Shown here one piece after another: positions 6,652 to 11,325 of a DNA stretch of 11,325 nucleotides. Source of the stretch: REEB506 sp040381035. Its GTDB lineage: Bacteria; Pseudomonadota; Alphaproteobacteria; Caulobacterales; Aquidulcibacteraceae. Under the pieces are notes generated by a model. That model worked only from the letters and a program-made list of their open reading frames with translations, did not search any database and was not told where the DNA came from. The stretch lies in assembly GCA_040381035.1 (NCBI GenBank), contig JBEIHY010000099.1:1-11325 (forward strand). Reading direction: 5' to 3'. Every line of letters begins with the position of its first letter. The first letter of the stretch is position 1. Both the position numbers and the translations under genes were made by a program.

Positions 6652-7577
6652 TGGCCCCGCAGGCGCCGGCCTGGATGGCCGATCTCGATGTGGTGACCTA
6701 CGCCATTCCCGGCTTTGTCGCGCTCATCATCGTGGAAATGCTGTTTGTGCGCGCGGCAAAACGCGGCGACTATGACGTGACCGACAGCGCCGCCAGCCTG
6801 AGCATGGGCTTTGGCAACACGGTGTCGAATGCGCTGTTCGGCGTGATCGCGGCGGGCGCCTATGTGGGCGCCTATCAGTTCCGGCTGTTTGACATCGACT
6901 TTGTCTGGTGGGCGTTTGTGTTGTGCTTTTTTGCCGAGGATCTTTGCTATTATTGGTTTCATCGGCTGAGCCATGAGCGGCGGTTTTTCTGGGCGAGCCA
7001 TGTCGTCCATCATTCCTCGCAGCACTACAATCTGAGCACGGCGCTGCGCCAGACTTGGACCGGCAATCTTGGCCTGACGTGGATTTTCTGGCTGCCCCTG
7101 GCCTTGATCGGCTTTCCGCCGGAAATGGTCGCCTTGTTCAAGGGCATCAGCCTTGTCTATCAATTCTGGATTCATACCGAGGCGGTCGATCGGTTGGGGC
7201 CGCTGGAATGGGTGCTGAACACGCCGGCCCATCACCGCGTCCACCACGCCACAAATCCGCGTTATCTCGACGCCAATTATGCCGGTGTGCTGATCATCTG
7301 GGACCGGCTGTTTGGCACCTTTGTGGACGAGACCAAAGCCGATCCGCCGCGCTATGGCATCATCGCCAATCTGGGAACCTTCAATCCGCTACGGATTGCG
7401 TTCCATGAATGGGCCGGCATCGCGCGCGACCTTGCCGCGGCAAAGACCTGGCGAGCGCGATGGGGCTTTGTGTTTGGTCGGCCGGGCTGGAGCCCGGACG
7501 GGTCGCGCGCGACGTCGGCGTCATTGAAGGCCGCCTGGAAGGCGGCCCTTGAAGCCGATCCGAATCGGCGCAGGTAA
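6651..7577 (+). CDS. Fatty acid hydroxylase/sterol desaturase superfamily membrane protein, alkylglycerol monooxygenase-like
   Basis: Di-iron membrane oxygenase of 308 residues. The histidine clusters are complete: HRLSH (H104, H108), HVVHH (H117, H120, H121), H175 in FWIHTE, and HHRVHH (H194, H195, H198, H199). Hydrophobic segments lie at about 16-33, 60-76, 84-101 and 140-175. The text between clusters, HHSSQHYNLSTALRQ, YQFWIHTE, LNTPAHHRVHH and NYAGVLIIWDRLFGTF, closely resembles animal alkylglycerol monooxygenase (AGMO/TMEM195), more than it does sterol C5 desaturases; that likeness is from memory. The expected reaction is O2-dependent hydroxylation of a lipid or other hydrophobic substrate, with iron held on the cytoplasmic face; the substrate is unknown. 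The last 60 residues (Arg/Ala/Trp-rich) form a soluble tail. The ATG overlaps the previous stop by one base. Confidence 0.88.
   Translation: MAPQAPAWMADLDVVTYAIPGFVALIIVEMLFVRAAKRGDYDVTDSAASLSMGFGNTVSNALFGVIAAGAYVGAYQFRLFDIDFVWWAFVLCFFAEDLCYYWFHRLSHERRFFWASHVVHHSSQHYNLSTALRQTWTGNLGLTWIFWLPLALIGFPPEMVALFKGISLVYQFWIHTEAVDRLGPLEWVLNTPAHHRVHHATNPRYLDANYAGVLIIWDRLFGTFVDETKADPPRYGIIANLGTFNPLRIAFHEWAGIARDLAAAKTWRARWGFVFGRPGWSPDGSRATSASLKAAWKAALEADPNRRR
7529..7547 (+). other. Perfect hairpin within the 3' end of the hydroxylase gene
   Basis: GGCCGCCT (7529-7536) and AGGCGGCC (7540-7547) form an eight-base-pair stem with a three-base loop, about 30 bases before the hydroxylase stop. No T-run follows, so it is not a standard terminator. 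It could affect mRNA decay or translation into the next gene, or be an accident of Ala-codon sequence. Confidence 0.4.
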
Positions 7578-7583
7578 GACTTC

Positions 7584-8015
7584 ATGACCGTGCACATCAT
7601 GAAGCTCGCCGTTGGCGCTGAAACCGTGGAAAGCATCGCCGCGTGGCAAAAATGGCAGATCGGGGAAGCCAAAAAATTGAAGCGCCCGGCCATGCCGGTG
7701 TGCGGCACGCGGTCCTGGCCCAAGCGCGCCGATGCGGTGCTCGATGGCGGTAGCCTCTATTGGGTGATCAAAGGCGTGATCCTGGTGCGTCAGGCGATCA
7801 AGAAGATCGATGATGTCACCGACGAGCATGGCCAGCGCTGCGGCCTGTATCTTGACCGTAAACTCGTGCGCACCCGACCCCAGCCGCGCCGCGCCTTTCA
7901 GGGCTGGCGGTATCTAGAGCCGGCCGACGCCCCCGGCGATCTTGCCGATATTGGCGGCGGCGCGGAATTGCCTGAAGAACTGCGCCGCGAGTTGATCGAA
8001 AAGGGCGCGTGGTAG
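7584..8015 (+). CDS. DUF1489 family protein
   Basis: A 143-residue soluble protein recognised as DUF1489, a family found mainly in alphaproteobacteria and without known function. Recognisable parts are the start VHIMKLAVG, the central segment VCGTRSWPKRADAVLDGGSLYWVIKGVILVRQ, and the late LDRKLVRTRPQPRRAFQGWRYL. The first-strand/loop pattern and the basic residues around RPQPRR would suit nucleic acid or phosphate binding, but that is speculation. It starts six bases after the hydroxylase stop and is the last gene of the collinear run; a large palindrome follows seven bases after its stop. The first in-frame ATG is used, since it matches the usual family beginning. Confidence 0.85.
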   Translation: MTVHIMKLAVGAETVESIAAWQKWQIGEAKKLKRPAMPVCGTRSWPKRADAVLDGGSLYWVIKGVILVRQAIKKIDDVTDEHGQRCGLYLDRKLVRTRPQPRRAFQGWRYLEPADAPGDLADIGGGAELPEELRRELIEKGAW

Positions 8016-8022
8016 GAGCGCT

Positions 8023-8071
8023 GGACCGCATTCAGGAAAAGTGTGCGCGGTTTTCCGCCAGAATGCGGTCC
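8023..8071. repeat. Two-part palindrome, REP-like, between convergent genes
   Basis: GGACCGCATTC (8023-8033) pairs perfectly with GAATGCGGTCC (8061-8071). Inside it, GGAAAA (8035-8040) pairs with TTTTCC (8051-8056) around a ten-base loop. The inner text GGAAAAGTG...GCGGTTTTCC is of a kind repeated many times between genes in alphaproteobacterial genomes, so this is probably one copy of a dispersed palindromic repeat. It sits exactly between the convergent DUF1489 and panC-like genes and may also end transcription from both sides, though the AATTTT after the right arm is only a weak T-tract. Confidence 0.8.
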
Positions 8072-8076
8072 CAATT

Positions 8077-8940
8077 TTAGAACGTCGCGGGACGCACGGC
8101 GAAATTGTCGATCAAGCGCACATCATCCATCCAAGCCGCCGCCAGGATTCGGGCTGGGCGGCGAAGGATCGGACTTGCGATCGGGCTGAAATCTTCCGCT
8201 GCCCGCAGTGCGACATAATCCACTTCGCGAAAGCCGGCTCTCAACAAGCTGCGTTGCACCTTGATCAGCGACGGCGCAACCTCGGCCCCGGCCTCCAGCG
8301 CTTGGGCGGCGTGCAGAATCGCTTCGGGCAAAGCGCCTGCGCGGTCGCGCGCGGATGGCGACAACAGCCGGTTGCGGGTGGAAAAGGGCAGCCCGTCAGC
8401 CTCGCGCACCACTGGCGCAGCAACGACATCGACCGGCAAATCCAGCTCAAACACCAGCCGGCGCATGACCAGCAGCATTTGAAAATCCTTTTCCCCAAAC
8501 ACGACCTTATCGGGCAGCGCTTGCAAAAGCAGTTTCAGGTTTGTCGTGGTGACGGCGGCCAGATGGATTGGCTCGCGTTCGCCCTCAAGCGGCTCGGCCG
8601 GCCCGCCGAGCACGACCGCCACGGAATAACCGGGCGGAGTCATCACCGCTGCGTCAGGGACATAAAACAGATCAATCCCGGCTTGCGCCAACGCCGCAAG
8701 GTCGGCGGGCTCCTCGCGCACGACCGCACCGCCGGCGCCGGGATCGCTGGCCTGGCGCGGATCAAAATAGCTCGACACGATCACCCGATCGCAGCGTCCG
8801 GCTACAGCTCGCACCAGGCCGAGATGGCCGGCATGGATCGCACCCATGGTCACGGCCAGTCCAATCGACTGATTGGCGTTACGCCACCGGGCGACGTGAC
8901 CGCGCAGCTCGCGCAAGGTTCGGGCAATTGTGAGACTCAT
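8077..8940 (-). CDS. panC: Pantoate-beta-alanine ligase-like protein (divergent PanC)
   Basis: A 287-residue protein of the nucleotidyltransferase fold, the normal PanC length. PanC joins pantoate and beta-alanine with ATP in coenzyme A synthesis. ATP-binding motifs are kept: MGAIHAGH (32-39, H36 and H39), FGEKDF (148-153) and the KMSKS-like FSTRN (186-190), followed by LSP. Pocket positions differ from well-known PanCs: the usual NPxQF is DPRQA (D60, Q63), the EKD[YF]QQ glutamine is Met155 (EKDFQM), and the HFRGV stretch is IHLAAV (125-130). Activity or substrate may therefore differ. Start 8940 is chosen because family members begin just before the IARTLRELR-like segment; an in-frame ATG at 8988 would add 16 residues and place the CtrA-like box inside the gene. 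No clear Shine-Dalgarno sequence precedes it. No panB is nearby. It is convergent with DUF1489 and divergent from mipZ. Confidence 0.85.
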   Translation of the reverse strand: MSLTIARTLRELRGHVARWRNANQSIGLAVTMGAIHAGHLGLVRAVAGRCDRVIVSSYFDPRQASDPGAGGAVVREEPADLAALAQAGIDLFYVPDAAVMTPPGYSVAVVLGGPAEPLEGEREPIHLAAVTTTNLKLLLQALPDKVVFGEKDFQMLLVMRRLVFELDLPVDVVAAPVVREADGLPFSTRNRLLSPSARDRAGALPEAILHAAQALEAGAEVAPSLIKVQRSLLRAGFREVDYVALRAAEDFSPIASPILRRPARILAAAWMDDVRLIDNFAVRPATF

Positions 8941-8948
8941 GGCGCTGT

Positions 8949-8963
8949 TTAAGAGCGCTTTAA
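8949..8963. promoter_or_regulatory. CtrA-type box TTAA-N7-TTAA between panC and mipZ
   Basis: TTAA (8949-8952), seven bases GAGCGCT, then TTAA (8960-8963) match the full CtrA consensus exactly. It lies eight bases upstream of the panC start and 76 bases upstream of the first mipZ ATG, in a 99-bp divergent region. TTAA is rare in this GC-rich window, so the spaced pair is unlikely by chance. Regulation of mipZ and/or panC by the cell-cycle regulator CtrA is inferred. A GANTC (CcrM-type) site, GACTC, is at 8934-8938, inside the panC start, but such sites are frequent. Confidence 0.6.
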
Positions 8964-9039
8964 CGTCAATCGGCAAGAGTGCGCGCATGGCGATCTTTGC
9001 CCGCACCTGCATGCGCGCCTGCTTTAGCGAGGCGCACCG

Positions 9040-9912
9040 ATGACCAGCGCAATGGTGGGCGAGGCTATGACCTTGGAGCCGATGGAGATCCGCGAGCCGC
9101 ATGTGCTTGTGATCGGCAATGAAAAAGGCGGCGCCGGCAAATCGACGGTCGCGATGCATTTGATCGTTGCTTTACTGCGGATGGGCAAACGGGTGGGCGC
9201 ACTGGATCTTGATCTGCGCCAGCGCACTTTGGCGCGGTACTTGGAAAATCGCGCGGCCTGGTCGGCGCAGAGCCGTTTGGCGTTGCCTCAGCCGGTAAGC
9301 TTGCCGCTGAGCCCCTCGCGGGCGCGCGATCTGGACACGGTTGAAGCCGAAGACGCCGAATCGTTTGCCGCTATTTTGGCGCAAAACGGCCATCTCGATT
9401 TCATCGTGATTGATGCGCCGGGGTCAGACACGTTTCTGTCGCGCTTGGCGCATTCCTACGCCGACACCCTGATTTCTCCGCTGAATGACAGTTTCATCGA
9501 TTTCGACCTGCTCGGCGATATTGATGGCGCGAGCTTTGAGGTGCTCAAGCCGTCGATATACGCGGAGTTGGTCTGGGAGTGCCGCAAGCGCAAGGCGCAG
9601 CGCGCGCGCCGGCCGATTGATTGGGTGGTGATGCCCAATCGCTTGGCGGCGGGCAAAATTGAATCGAAGAACCGCCAACGCATGGCCGAAGCGCTGCGCG
9701 TCTTGTCAGCCCGGATTGGCTTTCGCATCGCGCCGGGTCTGACCGAGCGGGTTGTGTTCCGCGAGCTGTTTCCCAAGGGCTTGACCTTGATGGACCTCGA
9801 CAAGGGTTGCGGCGGCTTGAGCATGAGCCATATTGCCGCCCGCCAGGAAGTCCGCGATCTGATGATCGTGTTGAAACTTCCGGGCCTGGATGGCGCGCCG
9901 TTGCAGTTTTAG
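9040..9912 (+). CDS. mipZ: MipZ-type division-plane positioning ATPase (ParA/MinD superfamily)
   Basis: MipZ forms a bipolar gradient by binding ParB at the origins and blocks FtsZ assembly away from midcell. The 290-residue protein shows the deviant Walker A loop GNEKGGAGKST (26-36; K29 signature and K34), Walker A' ALDLDLRQRT (54-63), Walker B FIVIDAPGSD (121-130) and the family stretches ISPLNDSFIDFDLLG (145-159), DWVVMPNRLA (194-203) and RVVFRELFPKGLTLMDL (237-253). These follow Caulobacter MipZ far more closely than chromosomal ParA. ATG 9040 has a GAGG seven bases upstream, but the protein then has about 17 residues before the usual MipZ start, so ATG 9067 or 9082 is possible. It is divergent from panC across a CtrA-like box, and followed after 50 bases by a J-domain gene. 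Cytoplasmic, DNA-associated. Confidence 0.92.
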   Translation: MTSAMVGEAMTLEPMEIREPHVLVIGNEKGGAGKSTVAMHLIVALLRMGKRVGALDLDLRQRTLARYLENRAAWSAQSRLALPQPVSLPLSPSRARDLDTVEAEDAESFAAILAQNGHLDFIVIDAPGSDTFLSRLAHSYADTLISPLNDSFIDFDLLGDIDGASFEVLKPSIYAELVWECRKRKAQRARRPIDWVVMPNRLAAGKIESKNRQRMAEALRVLSARIGFRIAPGLTERVVFRELFPKGLTLMDLDKGCGGLSMSHIAARQEVRDLMIVLKLPGLDGAPLQF

Positions 9913-9962
9913 CGTCGGCCACGGTGTTTCTTCCGCGCGTAAAGCTGGGCTAAACACTGCCG

Positions 9963-10379
9963 ATGACGATGCTTGGCGCCCTTCTGGGAATGATTGTTTT
10001 GTTCGTGCTGCTCACTTTGGTTCGCGCGGGCATGAGTGCGATCGGGCGCGACGCCAAAAAGGCAATGGCGCTGGTGGCAGGCGCGATCGGCGTTGTTGTG
10101 GCGATCAAAGCCCCGCTGCTTGGGCTCGTGGGGCTGATTGCGGCGGGCTTGATTTGGATTTGGGCTGTCCGTCCGGCGCTGTCCGTAGCGGCGGAAGACC
10201 CCGCCGATTCTGCGGCGCGGGCGCTGTTGGGGGTCGCGCCTGGCGCCAGCGCGGCGACCATTCTGGCGGCCCATCGCGAAAAAATCCGCGCCGCCCATCC
10301 GGACGCCGGCGGCTCCGCGGCGATGGCTGCGGCGCTGAATGCGGCCCGCGACCGGTTGATTGCCCGCTCAGGACGGTAG
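9963..10379 (+). CDS. Small membrane-anchored J-domain protein
   Basis: A 138-residue protein. Hydrophobic segments at about 3-20 and 36-68 (the latter possibly two close spans) precede a short C-terminal J-domain: ARALLGVAPGASAATILAAHREKIRAAHPD, then GGSAAMAAALNAARDRLI. The HPD signature at 112-114, needed to stimulate a DnaK ATPase, is present, with the helix before it positively charged (HREKIR). The layout, membrane part then a C-terminal J-domain, resembles mitochondrial Tim14/Pam18 and bacterial DnaJ-like membrane proteins. The likely role is to recruit DnaK to the inner membrane; the client is unknown. It lies 50 bases after mipZ on the same strand and may be co-transcribed with it. 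Another ATG two codons on (9969) is possible. Its stop lies six bases from the stop of the convergent carboxypeptidase gene, leaving no room for a separate terminator. Confidence 0.82.
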   Translation: MTMLGALLGMIVLFVLLTLVRAGMSAIGRDAKKAMALVAGAIGVVVAIKAPLLGLVGLIAAGLIWIWAVRPALSVAAEDPADSAARALLGVAPGASAATILAAHREKIRAAHPDAGGSAAMAAALNAARDRLIARSGR

Positions 10380-10385
10380 GGTGTT

Positions 10386-11325
10386 TTAGGGTGCGCCGGC
10401 GCCCTGATCGCGCACCGGCAAGGGTGTGGCGACCGCGGCGGGCGCAACGCTTGCCGGCGCGAAAGATGGCGCCGGGGCGGTATAGGTGATGCGATCGGCC
10501 GGCGCGGTTTGGGTGGTGATCGCGCCTGGGCCATCTTCGCCTTCCGGGTCGATCGCCACCGAAACGCGCGTGACGGGCAAAGAGACATACATCGCCTGGG
10601 CCGGGCCGAGGCGGCGGTTCAGCTCCTCATAGGCGCCTTCGATGATGTGGGCCATTTGGGCGTCGCGGGCGGCGGCCGATTCGCCGCCCATCACCACCGC
10701 GATCAGCCGCTTGCCGTCACGCTCCACCGACGACAGCAAATTGAAGCCTGAAGCGTTGATGTAGCCGGTCTTGATGCCGTCGACGCCGGTGACGCGGCCA
10801 AGCAGATTGTTGTGGTTGCGGATCCAGCTGGTCCGCCAGCTCATACCAGTGATTTTGAAGTATTCGTAATACTGCGGATGGTTTTTAATCAGCGCTTGGC
10901 CGAGCAGGGCCATGTCATGGGCGGTCGTGCGTTGGGCCGCATTGGGCAGGCCAGAGGCATTCATGAACCGGGTGTTGCGCATCCCGAGCTCTTGCGCCTT
11001 GGCGGTCATGCGCTGGGCGAAGGCGGCTTCAGAGCCGGCAAGACGTTCTGCAACGACCACGGCGGCGTCGTTGGCGGAGCGAGTGACGAGGGCGCGGATC
11101 GCGTCATCGACGCGCAGCACATCGGTGCGGCGCACGCCAAGCTTCATGCGCGGTTGCAGCGCGGCCGCCTTTGACACCGGCATCGCCGTGTCGAGCGTGA
11201 TTTCGCCGGCATTGATCGCGTCAAACAAGAGAAAGAGCGTCATGACCTTGGTGAGCGACGCTGGAAACCGAACCGAATCGGCCTGATCGGCGTGCAGAAC
11301 CTCATTGGTCTGGGCGTCTATGACA
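10386..11325 (-). CDS. D-alanyl-D-alanine carboxypeptidase (PBP5/6-like, peptidase S11), N-terminus outside window
   Basis: Penicillin-binding enzyme that removes the terminal D-Ala of peptidoglycan stem peptides in the periplasm. About 313 residues are visible; the signal peptide lies past the right edge. All three active-site motifs are present: SLTK (nucleophile Ser and Lys, 11258-11247), SAN (11078-11070) and KTG (10772-10764, in GIKTGYINASG). The first visible residues, VIDAQTNEVLHADQ...RFPASLTKVMT, match the region just before the nucleophile in S11 enzymes, so the gene plainly continues beyond the edge. After the catalytic domain comes a tail of about 75 residues, Ala/Pro/Thr-rich, ending DQGAGAP. 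I see neither the beta-sandwich domain nor the amphipathic anchor helix of E. coli PBP5, so this protein may be soluble in the periplasm or use another anchor. It is convergent with the J-domain gene. Confidence 0.93.
   Translation of the reverse strand, partial: VIDAQTNEVLHADQADSVRFPASLTKVMTLFLLFDAINAGEITLDTAMPVSKAAALQPRMKLGVRRTDVLRVDDAIRALVTRSANDAAVVVAERLAGSEAAFAQRMTAKAQELGMRNTRFMNASGLPNAAQRTTAHDMALLGQALIKNHPQYYEYFKITGMSWRTSWIRNHNNLLGRVTGVDGIKTGYINASGFNLLSSVERDGKRLIAVVMGGESAAARDAQMAHIIEGAYEELNRRLGPAQAMYVSLPVTRVSVAIDPEGEDGPGAITTQTAPADRITYTAPAPSFAPASVAPAAVATPLPVRDQGAGAP

Noticed and set aside
8041..8952. 303-codon open frame on the plus strand
   Set aside because: It is antisense to panC, which has intact HxGH, EKD and STRN motifs; it also begins inside the palindrome.

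Overview
The window looks like chromosomal DNA of a GC-rich alphaproteobacterium, most likely near Caulobacterales/Hyphomonadaceae. The reasons are a MipZ-type division-positioning ATPase (an alphaproteobacterial protein), a perfect CtrA-type TTAA-N7-TTAA box next to it, a DUF1489 protein, leucine-catabolism genes and a GGAAAAGTG...GGTTTTCC palindromic repeat of the dispersed alphaproteobacterial kind. No tRNA, rRNA or CRISPR array was seen.

Layout: (1) 1-492 is the right end of a decayed insertion sequence: a frameshifted transposase C-terminus plus a tandem repeat at the element's end. (2) 559-8015 is one run of eight plus-strand genes with very short gaps or overlaps. They are an ArsC-family reductase, a two-TIR membrane protein, a LiuC-type 3-methylglutaconyl-CoA hydratase, a DUF3667 zinc-ribbon membrane protein, a biotin carboxylase subunit of 3-methylcrotonyl-CoA carboxylase type, a small membrane-anchored unknown, an AGMO-like membrane hydroxylase and a DUF1489 protein. 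(3) A large palindrome lies at 8023-8071, where this run meets the minus-strand, divergent panC-like gene (8077-8940). (4) The 99-bp divergent region 8941-9039 carries the CtrA-like box and separates panC from mipZ. A small membrane J-domain protein follows mipZ. (5) A penicillin-binding D-alanyl-D-alanine carboxypeptidase on the minus strand runs off the right edge.

How the genes fit together: the hydratase and the biotin carboxylase are consecutive-pathway enzymes of leucine breakdown, with the carboxylase acting just before the hydratase. The carboxyltransferase beta subunit, isovaleryl-CoA dehydrogenase and HMG-CoA lyase are not in the window. The genes directly upstream of the hydratase are instead the TIR gene, arsC and an IS remnant, so the catabolic cluster may have been interrupted or rearranged here. 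mipZ (division-site placement), the D,D-carboxypeptidase (peptidoglycan trimming) and the CtrA-like box give the right third a cell-cycle and envelope flavour.

The points most worth a second look are the TIR-TM-TM-TIR protein whose stop codon lies inside the next gene's ribosome binding site, the CtrA-like box between panC and mipZ, the substitutions at usually invariant PanC positions, and the AGMO-like hydroxylase translationally coupled to a small unknown. I do not see convincing evidence of a complete new multi-gene system.
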